In this document: positions 55,773 to 64,000 of the stretch, piece after piece | Position numbering within the stretch: the first letter of the stretch is position 1 | Layout: each line of letters begins with the position of its first letter | Assembly (NCBI RefSeq): GCF_003428625.2 | Contig: NZ_QVQT02000003.1 | Coordinates: 310,001 to 374,000, forward strand | DNA from: Paracidobacterium acidisoli | GTDB taxonomy: Bacteria > Acidobacteriota > Terriglobia > Terriglobales > Acidobacteriaceae | DNA length: 64,000 nt | Direction of reading: 5' to 3' | Translations under genes and position numbers: made by a program | Notes under the pieces: model-generated | Told to the model about the DNA's origin: nothing | The model's input: only the letters and a program-made list of their open reading frames with translations | Databases searched by the model: none

Positions 55773-56108
55773 CTATGGTATCCGGCGGCGCGAGGCGACA
55801 GACAGAGCGGGCGATGGTGCTTCCACCCATTTGCGAAAGACGCCGATGATCTGTTCGAGCTTGCGCGGGTCTCCCGAGCCTTCAAAGCGATGGGCGGCGA
55901 TCGAGCAGGCGATCCAGTCACCGGCAGGGGTGTTCAGACTGATTTTCCGGGGGAGGGAGTTCTCAGCAGAAGTGCCGGCGAGATTGATCGTCAGATGCCA
56001 GCCCGGGTTGTCGAGCTGGCGGAGCTGTACGCCCTGCCGGTGCTCCCAGGTACCGTTACACTGGCGCTGATACCACTCATCCAGCCATTCAAGATTATCT
56101 TTCGACAT
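55773..56108 (-). CDS. Imm53-family immunity-like protein
   Basis: 111 residues. The family pattern is clear: WLDEWYQRQCNGTWEHRQG, LDNPGWHLTINLAGT, DWIACSIAAHRFEG and PRKLEQIIGVFRKWV. Imm53 proteins are predicted to neutralise polymorphic toxins. No toxin is nearby. The gene lies ten bases after aguA and four before tadA, so it is embedded in a metabolic operon. A role other than toxin immunity is therefore worth considering. Confidence 0.85.
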   Translation of the reverse strand: MSKDNLEWLDEWYQRQCNGTWEHRQGVQLRQLDNPGWHLTINLAGTSAENSLPRKISLNTPAGDWIACSIAAHRFEGSGDPRKLEQIIGVFRKWVEAPSPALSVASRRRIP

Positions 56109-56118
56109 CGGTACTCCG

Positions 56119-57213
56119 TCAGAGCGGCTGTTGCTGCGTCATGCAGTGCAGCGCGCCCAGCCCCCAGATAAAATCCCTGCAGTGAATGCCGGCGACGACG
56201 TGTCCGGGGAAGACCTCTGCCAGTATCTGTAACGCTGCACGGTCGTTAGAGTCATTAAAGGTTGGCACGAGCACGAGATTGTTGGCAATGTAAAAATTGC
56301 CGTAGCTGGCCGGCAGCCGCTGTCCCTCGAAAATGACCGGGGCCGGCATAGGCAGCTCGACGATCTCAAAGGGCTTGCCCTCGGGATTGCGCGCCGACCG
56401 CAGCCGGTCAAGGTTCTCGGCGAGCAGCAGGTGGTTCTCGTCGTGCACGTTTGATTCGGTTACCGTGACGATCGTGTTTTTGCCGGCGAAGCGGGTGATG
56501 TCATCGACGTGGCCATGCGTGTCGTCGCCGGCGATGCCGCGATGCAGCCACAGCACCTGGTCGATGCCAAGGTAGTCGTGAAAGACCTGCTCGAGCTGCT
56601 CGCGGGAGATGCCAGGGTTGCGCTGCTGGACCTCGCTGAGCAGGCACTCCTCGGTAGTGATGAGCGTGCCCGCCCCGTTCACGTCGATCGATCCGCCTTC
56701 GAGAACGACGCGGTGCTCACCCTCCGGCGTTTGGATGACGGGCATCCACTCGGGCACATCGAGATACCCGGCGACGCGGTCTGGGTTCTGGTCGTCGAGC
56801 TGCCAGTCGTCGTACTTCGCCCAGGCGTTGAACTTCCAGTTGGTAACGGCGAGCGAGTCCGCGTTCTTCACGAAGATGGGGCCGGAGTCGCGCGTCCAGA
56901 CGCGATTGGTAGGCCAGTGGTGAAAATGCACGCGGACCGTGTCCGCACCGGCTCGCTTGAGCACGCCGCGCGCGCGCTTCTCTGCCGCTGCATCGTTGAC
57001 GAGAATATGCACGTCTTCGACCTGGGCGAGATGGCGGACGATATCGGCATAGACCCACGGAATCGGCTGAAACCTGCCCGGCCAGTCACTGGGATTATGT
57101 GGCCACGCGATCCAGGTGGCCGCGTGCCGCTCCCACTCGGCGGGCATGCGGTAGCCGTGCTCGCGGGGCGTGCCCGTGCGCGGTGTTCTGTGCTCCGTAT
57201 CCTGTGCCGTCAC
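56119..57213 (-). CDS. aguA: agmatine deiminase
   Basis: 364 residues. Hydrolyses agmatine to N-carbamoylputrescine and ammonia. Signature segments: PAEWERHAATWIAWPHN, VWTRDSGPIFV, GGSIDVNG, DDTHGHVDDITRF and the catalytic Cys357 in GALHCMTQQ. The GTG start overlaps the aguB stop by GTGA (57210-57213), so translation is coupled. A 20-residue Thr/Arg-rich N-terminus precedes the conserved part. Confidence 0.96.
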   Translation of the reverse strand: MTAQDTEHRTPRTGTPREHGYRMPAEWERHAATWIAWPHNPSDWPGRFQPIPWVYADIVRHLAQVEDVHILVNDAAAEKRARGVLKRAGADTVRVHFHHWPTNRVWTRDSGPIFVKNADSLAVTNWKFNAWAKYDDWQLDDQNPDRVAGYLDVPEWMPVIQTPEGEHRVVLEGGSIDVNGAGTLITTEECLLSEVQQRNPGISREQLEQVFHDYLGIDQVLWLHRGIAGDDTHGHVDDITRFAGKNTIVTVTESNVHDENHLLLAENLDRLRSARNPEGKPFEIVELPMPAPVIFEGQRLPASYGNFYIANNLVLVPTFNDSNDRAALQILAEVFPGHVVAGIHCRDFIWGLGALHCMTQQQPL

Positions 57214-58136
57214 TGCGCGCCGCCTGTGCTGTCGTCGAGAAAGCGCTGCGTGATGGGCGGGTAGGCGTCGATGCGGCGGTCGCGGAGAAAGGGCCAGTTG
57301 CGGCGGGTGTCTTCGAGCAGCTTCAGATCGATCTCGCCGATGAGGATTTCTTCGCGGTCGTGCGCGGCCTTTGCGACGATGCGGCCAAAGGGATCGGCCA
57401 GGAACGAGCCGCCCCAGAATTCGAGCCCCGGACCCTCGACGCGGTTGCCGCGTATGTCGCCGTGCTCGAGGCCCACGCGGTTCACTCCGGCAACGTAGAC
57501 GCCGTTGGCGATGGCATGCGCGCGCTGAATGGTCTGCCAGGCATCATACTGCGCCTCGCCGTACTCGGCCTTTTCTGCCGGGTGCCAGCCGATGGCGGTG
57601 GGATAAAACAGGACGTTCGCCCCTTTGAGCGCCGTGATGCGCGCACCTTCGGGATACCACTGGTCCCAGCAGACCAGGGTGCCGATGGAGCCGGCCGTGG
57701 TGTCAAAGGCGCGGAAGCCGAGATCGCCCGGCGTGAAGTAGAACTTCTCGTAGTAGAGCGGATCGTCGGGGATGTGCATCTTGCGGTAGATGCCCGCAAT
57801 GCTGCCGTCGCGCTCGAGGATCGCCGCGGTGTTGTGATAAAGGCCGGGCGCGCGGCGCTCAAAGAGAGACGCCACCACAACCACCTTCTCTTCCCGGGCG
57901 ATGGCGGTGAGCCGGTCGGTCGAGGGGCCGGGGATGGACTCGGCGAGATCGAAGAGGGCAATGTCTTCGCGCTGGCAGAAGTACTGCGCGCGGAAGAGCT
58001 CGGGCAGGCAGACAACGTTGGCGCCTTCGCGGGCAGCCTCGCGGACGCGATCCGCGGCCCGGTCGAGGTTGGCGTCGGGATCGGGGCCGCAGCTCATCTG
58101 CACGAGGCCCACACGGAAGTTTTTATTCGATGGCAT
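57210..58136 (-). CDS. aguB: N-carbamoylputrescine amidase
   Basis: 308 residues, nitrilase superfamily. The Glu-Lys-Cys triad is in CLPELFRAQYFC, YRKMHIPDDP and LVCWDQWYPEG. The sequence around IPDDPLYYEKFYFTPGD is characteristic of AguB. It converts N-carbamoylputrescine to putrescine, CO2 and ammonia. Together with pdaD upstream and aguA downstream it completes arginine to putrescine. Confidence 0.96.
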   Translation of the reverse strand: MPSNKNFRVGLVQMSCGPDPDANLDRAADRVREAAREGANVVCLPELFRAQYFCQREDIALFDLAESIPGPSTDRLTAIAREEKVVVVASLFERRAPGLYHNTAAILERDGSIAGIYRKMHIPDDPLYYEKFYFTPGDLGFRAFDTTAGSIGTLVCWDQWYPEGARITALKGANVLFYPTAIGWHPAEKAEYGEAQYDAWQTIQRAHAIANGVYVAGVNRVGLEHGDIRGNRVEGPGLEFWGGSFLADPFGRIVAKAAHDREEILIGEIDLKLLEDTRRNWPFLRDRRIDAYPPITQRFLDDSTGGAQ

Positions 58137-58238
58137 AGTGTTCCCTGACAGCTGAAAGCAGACAGCTAAAAACCGGATAGCTGAACTCCGGGGTAGTGAA
58201 AAGCGGTTAGCGAACCATGGTTGTTGTTCGCCGGAGAA

Positions 58239-58796
58239 TCATTCGAAGATCAGGATGGCGGCGGCGATGGTGGTCGTCCAAAGGCCGCGCTTGTCGCCGA
58301 TGGCCGACTGCGTGACGTTGGCGGTGCGGACGATTTTATTGGAGATGCGGTAGATCTCCTTTTTCTCGTCCCAGCTTTTGTCCGGATCGAAGTCGACATC
58401 GAGCGTCGTGGCGAGCATCTCCGCGGCAAGCTCTTCGGCGTATTCGCCGGCCTGCTCCTCGGTTTCGCCGAAGCTGTGGTGCTCGCTCAGATAGCCGTAC
58501 ATGGCACGATCGGTGGGAATCGCCACCCCGATGCTGGAGGCGACGAGGCGGTGCGGCTCGCGCGTGGAGTTCTCGGCAACCACGGCAAAGACGACCTCGC
58601 CGGGCGAAAGATACTTCAGCCCTTCCTTGCGGGGAATGAGTTTGGCATTGGGCGGAAAGATGGACGAGACGCGCACCAGGTTCTGCGCGGCGATGCCCGC
58701 ATCGCGCAGCGCCAGCTCAAACGACGTCAGCCGCTCTTTATGCTTCCCGACGCCCCGGGTAAAAAAAAGGCGTTTCGGAACCATACCTGTTCCCAA
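58239..58796 (-). CDS. pdaD: pyruvoyl-dependent arginine decarboxylase
   Basis: 185 residues. The self-cleaving Ser44-Ser45 bond is in [10 protein letters not shown]; cleavage creates the pyruvoyl group and the alpha and beta subunits. It makes agmatine from arginine, the first step of the pathway completed by aguA and aguB. The start is TTG 58796, with GGAGGAG seven bases upstream; ATG 58784 is internal and less well placed. It heads the leftward operon, 103 bases before aguB. Confidence 0.95.
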   Translation of the reverse strand: MGTGMVPKRLFFTRGVGKHKERLTSFELALRDAGIAAQNLVRVSSIFPPNAKLIPRKEGLKYLSPGEVVFAVVAENSTREPHRLVASSIGVAIPTDRAMYGYLSEHHSFGETEEQAGEYAEELAAEMLATTLDVDFDPDKSWDEKKEIYRISNKIVRTANVTQSAIGDKRGLWTTTIAAAILIFE

Positions 58797-58952
58797 TTTT
58801 CAGCTCCTCCGCGAGAGAATGCTCCGCCGCGCACGGCACATCATTCCCCGCTGAAACGTACCACATTGAAGATGCAAACGGAGCGGCCTGCGCGGCATAT
58901 TTTATGGTGTTTTTACTATGATACGGCAGCGTCCCCGGCGCGAGGCTGCAGG

Positions 58953-59840
58953 CTACTTCGATTTGCCCGCCTGCGAGGCAATCTCCAGAAAGGCCTGGCC
59001 GGCGCGGGAGATCTGCTTGTCCTTGCGGTAGACCAGAGCCAGATCGCGCGCGAGGCGAACGCCTTCGAGCGGAATGGCTTTCAGCGTGCCGATGCGCTCC
59101 TCTTCGGTAATGTTGGTGCGCGGCAGCAGGCCGACGCCGAGACCGGCGAGGATGTATCGCTTGAGCAGCTCGCTCGATTCGACCTCCATCGCGACGCGGG
59201 GCGAAAGCTCATGCGTGCGGAAGAGCTCGTTGAGCTGCTCGCGGCGACGCCCGTGGCTGGGCAGCAGCAGCGGCGTGCGTGCCATATCCTGCAGGCGCAC
59301 GGTGGTTCGCGATGCGAAGGGGTGCCCGGGCGGAACGACCAGCGCGAGGTCGTCGCGATGAATCGGCTCGACGGCCAGGCGGGAGTCGCGCACAGGCAGT
59401 GAGACCACCCCGAAATCGACTTCGCGGTTCAGCACCGCCTCGAGCGTACGCAGACGCTCCGAGCGCACGATGCTCAGGATGACCCGCGAATACTGCATCT
59501 TGAACTGGGCGAAGACCGGAGGCAGCACGTAAAGGTGCGTGGCCTCGTTGGCGCTGATGGACAGCTCGCCGCGAGGCGAGCGCTCGAGCTCGGCGATGGC
59601 CAGATGAATATGGCTCTGGCACTCGAGGCAGTGCTCGGCGAAGGGCTCGAAGAGGCGTCCGGCGGCGGTGAAGGTGACTTTTCCGCCTTCGCGGTCGAAG
59701 AGGCGCGCGCCGATCTCCTGCTCGAGCGAGCGAATTTGCGCCGAGATCGCCGGCTGTGTGCGCAGCAGTTTCTGCGCGGCGCGTGAGAAGCTCTTGAGCC
59801 GGCTGACTTCGAGAAAGGTTCTGAGCTGTTCGAAATCCAT
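58953..59840 (-). CDS. LysR-type transcriptional regulator
   Basis: About 295 residues. The winged helix-turn-helix is MDFEQLRTFLEVSRLKSFSRAAQ with TQPAISAQIRSLEQEIGARLFDR. The effector domain follows (about 90-295). I set the start at ATG 59840; ATG 59861 is also possible. A further open stretch upstream has no coding look. It lies 115 bases after the DHA2 transporter and 156 before pdaD, all leftward. It may control the exporter, the polyamine genes or neither. Confidence 0.9.
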   Translation of the reverse strand: MDFEQLRTFLEVSRLKSFSRAAQKLLRTQPAISAQIRSLEQEIGARLFDREGGKVTFTAAGRLFEPFAEHCLECQSHIHLAIAELERSPRGELSISANEATHLYVLPPVFAQFKMQYSRVILSIVRSERLRTLEAVLNREVDFGVVSLPVRDSRLAVEPIHRDDLALVVPPGHPFASRTTVRLQDMARTPLLLPSHGRRREQLNELFRTHELSPRVAMEVESSELLKRYILAGLGVGLLPRTNITEEERIGTLKAIPLEGVRLARDLALVYRKDKQISRAGQAFLEIASQAGKSK

Positions 59841-59955
59841 AGGCAGGTGAGTCTCCAGCATAGAACAGGGGGCGCGATAAGGCGCTCCCAAACCTCGAAA
59901 AGAACCGCGAAAAGGCAGGAAAGAAGACCGAACGCGGGCGCGCCGCGCTCGGGGA

Positions 59956-61593
59956 TCAGTGCCCGGCGGCCTCGTCCGGTGCCGGGCCGCCGTGTGGCGG
60001 CGGTCTGCGCATGATGAAGGGCAGCGGCACAAGCAGCGCCACGATCACGCTGAGCGCCCAGAAGGCATTCTGATAGCTGAGCATGGAGGCCTGCCGGCCC
60101 AGGGTCTGCCAGGCGCTGCCCATGGCGAGTTGCGCCGCGTGGTCCGAGTCCTGGCCGAGGCGCATCAGCGCCGCCTTCGTTATCTCGATGAAGCTCTCAT
60201 ACTGCGGGCTGCCGGCCAGCACATGCGAGCCAAGGGCCTGGCGGTGCGTCTGCTCGGTGCGCTGCAGAAAGGTCGTCAGCAGCGCGGTTCCGGCCGAGCC
60301 GCCGATGTTGCGCGCGAAGTTGGAGAAGCTGGAGATCTGGTTGTTTTTGTCGCGCGGCACGCCCACATAGTTCAGCGTGCTGATGGGGATGAAGATGAAG
60401 GACAGCCCGATGACCTGGAAGGCGCGCATGAGCGTGATCTCCCCGTAGGAGATGCCCAGGTTAAGCCGCGTGAGGTTGTACAGGCCGATGGCAGTTGCGG
60501 CATAGCCCAGCGCGACCATCAGGCGCGGATCGAGCTTGTGCGAGCTGACGAGGCGCCCGGCGATGGGCATGGTACAGAGCAGAACCACGGCTCCCGGCGA
60601 GAGGACCAGACCGGCGCGCTCTGCGGTATAGCCGAGCAGCACCTGCACGAACTGCGGAATGAGCACGGTTGAGCCGAAGAGCACCATGCCGAGCACAAAC
60701 TGCAGAAAGACGGCGGTGCCGAAGTTTCGGTTTTTGAGCAGCCGTATATCGACGATGGGATCTTCATGCTGCCACTCCCACCAGACGAAGGCGATCAGCG
60801 TGAAGGCCGCGATCAGAGTGAAGGTGACGATCATGCGATCGCCGAACCAGTCCTTCTCCTGCCCCTTGTCGAGCACAAATTCGAGACAGCCGACTCCGAT
60901 GGCGATAAGGCCAAGACCCAGCGTGTCGACTTTGCCTTTGCGGTTCATGCCGGCCTTGAGGTACGGCGGATCTTCGACCATGCGCTGCGTGAGAAAGAGC
61001 GACAGAATGCCGACGGGCACGTTGATGAAGAAGATCCAGTGCCAGGTGAAGTTGTCGGTGATCCACCCGCCGAGGGTGGGACCCACGGCCGGCGCGACGA
61101 CGACCGCCATTCCGTAGAGCGCGAAGGCCTGGCCGCGCTTGCTGATGGGGAAGGCGTCGGCAAGGATGGCCTGCTCGCTGGGGGCGAGTCCGCCGCCGCC
61201 GGCGCCCTGCAGTATGCGAAAGAAAATCAGCATGGGCAGCGAAGCGGCGAGTCCGCACATCACAGAGCTGATGGTGAAGAGCACGACGCAGCTCATGTAG
61301 AAGCGCTTGCGCCCGAAGCGCTGCATCAGCCATCCGGAGATGGGCAGCACGATGGCGCTCGCGACCAGATAGCTGGTGAGCACCCAGGTAGCCTCTTCCG
61401 TGCTGGCGCCGAGCGTCCCGGCCATGTGCGGCAGAGCAACGTTGGCAATGGAGGTATCGAGCACCTCCATAAATGTGGCGAGCGTGACGGTGATCGCCAC
61501 CAGCCAGGGGTTGTGGCGCGGCTTCCAGTTGGGAGCGTCGTAGTGCGGTTCCGGCAAGCGTATCCCCGAGCGCGACCCTCGAGGTCGAGCCAT
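59956..61593 (-). CDS. DHA2-family MFS drug efflux transporter
   Basis: 545 residues with about 14 membrane helices. The DHA2 signatures are LDTSIANVALPHMAGTLG in helix 1, RFGRKRFYMS (motif A), LQGAGGGGLAPSEQAIL and APAVGPTLGGWI (motif C). EmrB/QacA-type exporters are proton antiporters for drugs or bile-like compounds. No EmrA-type adaptor is adjacent. A LysR gene follows on the same strand. Confidence 0.93.
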   Translation of the reverse strand: MARPRGSRSGIRLPEPHYDAPNWKPRHNPWLVAITVTLATFMEVLDTSIANVALPHMAGTLGASTEEATWVLTSYLVASAIVLPISGWLMQRFGRKRFYMSCVVLFTISSVMCGLAASLPMLIFFRILQGAGGGGLAPSEQAILADAFPISKRGQAFALYGMAVVVAPAVGPTLGGWITDNFTWHWIFFINVPVGILSLFLTQRMVEDPPYLKAGMNRKGKVDTLGLGLIAIGVGCLEFVLDKGQEKDWFGDRMIVTFTLIAAFTLIAFVWWEWQHEDPIVDIRLLKNRNFGTAVFLQFVLGMVLFGSTVLIPQFVQVLLGYTAERAGLVLSPGAVVLLCTMPIAGRLVSSHKLDPRLMVALGYAATAIGLYNLTRLNLGISYGEITLMRAFQVIGLSFIFIPISTLNYVGVPRDKNNQISSFSNFARNIGGSAGTALLTTFLQRTEQTHRQALGSHVLAGSPQYESFIEITKAALMRLGQDSDHAAQLAMGSAWQTLGRQASMLSYQNAFWALSVIVALLVPLPFIMRRPPPHGGPAPDEAAGH

Positions 61594-61808
61594 GGCTGAA
61601 ATTGTGTTTCTGGTTAGCCGTTAGATTACCCGTTGCGGCAAAAGTCGCAGAGAAAATATCAGCGGAAGAGTTGTTCGATTCTGAACACCTGACGGTGGAA
61701 GCGAACGATGGGGAAGAGGGCCTGCTCCTGCCGCGGACTGAAAGGCAAAGAGTTCCGGAAGACTCGTTTGGTCCTCGGCATGCTAAAAGAACTATTCGGG
61801 GTTAAGGA

Positions 61809-64000
61809 ATGGCAGGTTTTCTTCACGATCTGAGACATGCCCTGCGGCAGATGCGGAAGGCTCCCGCCTTTACGCTGACGGTGGTGATCACTCTTGCGCT
61901 GGGAATCGGCGCCAATACCGCGATCTTCACGCTGGTAAACGCGGTGATGCTGAGCAATCTTCCTTCGGTCGACCCGCAGAACCTGTACCAGATCGGCGAT
62001 AACGACAAGTGCTGCCAGTGGGGCGGCTTCCAGGACGACTGGGCGGAGTACTCCTACGATTTTTACCGGCAGATGCGCGACAACACTCCCGGCGTGGAGT
62101 CGATGGCCGCCTTCAGCGCCAACACCATGCCGATTGCCGTGCGGCGCGGCGGAACGACAGTGCCGGCCGCGCCCATGGGCGGCGAGTTCGTTTCCGGAAA
62201 TTATTTTTCCACCCTGGGAGTGCGCGCATTTACGGGCCGCATGATGAGCCCCGGTGATGACACGGACAGCGCCGCGCCGGTCGCGGTGCTCAGTTATCGC
62301 GCATGGCAGCAGAAGTATGGGATGGATGCCTCGATCCTCGGCGGAACGCTGCTGATCGATGGCAGGCCCTTCACCGTGATCGGCGTGACGCCGCCTGCGT
62401 TTTACGGCGACCGTCTGCGCAGCGATCCGCCGGATCTGTACCTGCCGATTCACCAGGAATCGGTCATGAGTGCGACCACCCCGCTGATTCATCTGCCTGA
62501 TGAATCATGGCTCTACGCGATCGGGCGTCTGAAGCCGGGCGCGTCGCCGGAGGTGGTGAGCCAGCAGCTGACGGCTGAGCTGCAGCACTGGCTGCCCACA
62601 CATGTGCCGATGATAGGCAACCGGCAGCATGATCTGCCGAAGCAGCACATCATTCTCGGTCCTGGTGGCGCGGGCATCACGCACATGCGCAGAAGCTTCC
62701 GCTCGGGGCTGATGCTGCTGGTCGGGGCCTCGGCACTGGTGCTGCTGATTGCCTGCGCCAATCTTGCCAATCTGCTGCTGGCGCGAAGCACGGCGCGGAG
62801 GCAGCAGGCGGCGCTGCAGCTGGCTCTGGGGGCGTCGCGGAAGCGTCTGGTGCGCGGCACGCTCGCGGAAAGCATTCTGCTTTCGCTGATCGGCGGTGCT
62901 GCAGGGCTCGTGCTGGCGTATGTGGGAACGAAGGCGATTCTGCTGGTGATCTTCCGCGGTGCGACGACTGTTCCCATCGATCCTTCACCTTCGCTGGCGG
63001 TCCTCGCGTTTGCCTTTCTGCTTTCGCTGATCACCGGGGTGCTCTTCGGCGTTGCTCCGGCGCTGATCAGCTCGCGCACCAATCCGGCCGATGCGCTGCG
63101 CGGCGCGAGCCGCAGCATCCGGGATGCATCTTCGCTGCCGCAGAAATCGCTGGTCGTCTTTCAGGCCGCATTCTCGCTGGTTCTGCTGGCTGTAGCCGGA
63201 CTAGTGACGCAGAGCCTGAGCCATATGCAGGGCGGCGGCTTCGGCTTCGAGCCTGAAGGCCGCCTTGTTGTTGCCGTCGATCCCGAGAGCGCCGGATATA
63301 AAGTCGATCAGCTGCCGCAGCTCTATCGCGAGATGGAAGACAGGCTCAACGCCGTTCCCGGAGTCCGCAGCGCGGCGCTGTCTCTGTATTCGCCGCTCGA
63401 CGGCGATAACTGGAACGACGAAGTTGCGATCGAAGGCCATCCGGTACCGGCCGGCGTGCACCAGGATGTGACATGGGTGCGGGTCAGTCCGAAATACTTC
63501 GATACCATCGGCACCGCGCTGATGCGGGGGCGTGTGATTACGGATGCGGATACGGCAACCTCCGAACGCGTTGCGGTGATCGATGAGGCCTTTGCAAGGA
63601 AATATCTCCCGGGCCGGAATCCGATCGGGGAGCGTTTTGGCTGGGGCTATCTCGCCGGACACGAGGGCGACTTCACGATTGTGGGTGTGGTGAAGACCAC
63701 CCGCTATCTGCATCCGCTGCAGACGCAGCCTCCGATGTTCTTTCTGCCGCTTACGCAGTCGGTCACGTATCAGCAGTCGCTGATGCAGTGGGTGGAGAAC
63801 GATTCGCACTATATCCATCGCATCGAGCTTCTGGTCAACGGATCTCCGCTGAGCTATGTGCCGGTGGTGCGCAGCACGCTCGCGTCGATCAATCCCGATC
63901 TGACCGTGATCAGCACGCAGACGATGGACGAGCAGATTGCGCAGCAGTTCAATCAGCAGCGGCTCACGGCGCGGCTGACGGGGCTCTTCGGCATTCTGGC
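61809..64000 (+). CDS. ADOP/MacB-type ABC transporter permease, N-terminal part
   Basis: The frame opens at ATG 61809 (AAGG upstream) and runs beyond the window, at least 730 codons. It begins FLHDLRHALRQMRKAPAFTL, then helix 1 (VVITLALGIGANTAIFTLVNAVML), a MacB_PCD periplasmic domain (about 55-295) and the first FtsX helices (LMLLVGASALVLLIACANLANLLLA). The second periplasmic domain is reached by about residue 480. This is the acidobacterial duplicated orphan permease plan, the same family as the gene at position 1. No ATPase gene is in view. Confidence 0.9.
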   Translation, partial: MAGFLHDLRHALRQMRKAPAFTLTVVITLALGIGANTAIFTLVNAVMLSNLPSVDPQNLYQIGDNDKCCQWGGFQDDWAEYSYDFYRQMRDNTPGVESMAAFSANTMPIAVRRGGTTVPAAPMGGEFVSGNYFSTLGVRAFTGRMMSPGDDTDSAAPVAVLSYRAWQQKYGMDASILGGTLLIDGRPFTVIGVTPPAFYGDRLRSDPPDLYLPIHQESVMSATTPLIHLPDESWLYAIGRLKPGASPEVVSQQLTAELQHWLPTHVPMIGNRQHDLPKQHIILGPGGAGITHMRRSFRSGLMLLVGASALVLLIACANLANLLLARSTARRQQAALQLALGASRKRLVRGTLAESILLSLIGGAAGLVLAYVGTKAILLVIFRGATTVPIDPSPSLAVLAFAFLLSLITGVLFGVAPALISSRTNPADALRGASRSIRDASSLPQKSLVVFQAAFSLVLLAVAGLVTQSLSHMQGGGFGFEPEGRLVVAVDPESAGYKVDQLPQLYREMEDRLNAVPGVRSAALSLYSPLDGDNWNDEVAIEGHPVPAGVHQDVTWVRVSPKYFDTIGTALMRGRVITDADTATSERVAVIDEAFARKYLPGRNPIGERFGWGYLAGHEGDFTIVGVVKTTRYLHPLQTQPPMFFLPLTQSVTYQQSLMQWVENDSHYIHRIELLVNGSPLSYVPVVRSTLASINPDLTVISTQTMDEQIAQQFNQQRLTARLTGLFGIL

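Overview
The window looks like chromosomal DNA of an Acidobacteriota member, most likely family Acidobacteriaceae (Terriglobales). The evidence is the high-GC coding sequence, two edge genes of the duplicated-permease (ADOP) type typical of acidobacteria, an MqnC gene of the futalosine menaquinone route, NtrYX-type signalling, and Gram-negative envelope genes (lipoprotein, beta-barrels, signal peptides). The genus cannot be fixed from this sequence. I saw no rRNA, tRNA, CRISPR array, integrase or transposase.

Layout. 1-5140: end of an ADOP permease, an aldo/keto reductase, a DJ-1/PfpI protein and an unusual FAD protein. 5430-10683: the phoH-ybeY-corC-era cluster, split by a FecR-like secreted protein and a terminator. 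10814-16254: a cNMP-binding/DUF1003 protein, a convergent NtrY/NtrX-like two-component pair whose regulator lacks the GAFTGA loop, and a glycine-zipper lipoprotein. 16397-24660: alanine dehydrogenase, a membrane protein, small proteins, a Phd/PIN toxin-antitoxin pair with a striking palindromic operator, an aldehyde dehydrogenase and a serine hydrolase. 24900-26567: an AT-richer TIR-domain gene, probably acquired. 26786-30159: a secreted SMP-30 protein divergent from a secreted PQQ-type sugar dehydrogenase, then a CPBP protease.

30277-42873 is the cell-shape region: mreB, mreC, mreD, two tandem PBP2 (mrdA) genes, a GIY-YIG nuclease gene bracketed by inverted REP-like elements, rodA, and an RNase E/G gene with about 550 residues inserted inside its S1 domain. 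43024-52290: beta-barrel proteins (including a tandem DUF481-like pair), a processive GT2 glycosyltransferase, DoxX, MqnC and a cytochrome c. 52413-58796 is a leftward run of eight closely packed genes: pyruvoyl arginine decarboxylase, N-carbamoylputrescine amidase and agmatine deiminase (arginine to putrescine), then Imm53, TadA, a Cof-type phosphatase, a lytic transglycosylase and a flippase-like membrane protein. 58953-64000: a LysR regulator, a DHA2 drug exporter and the start of another ADOP permease.

The best candidates for something undescribed are the GIY-YIG/REP-like cassette inside the elongasome operon, the RNase E/G with its disordered scaffold placed inside the S1 fold, and the duplicated PBP2. 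The GAFTGA-less NtrX-like regulator and the TIR gene come next.
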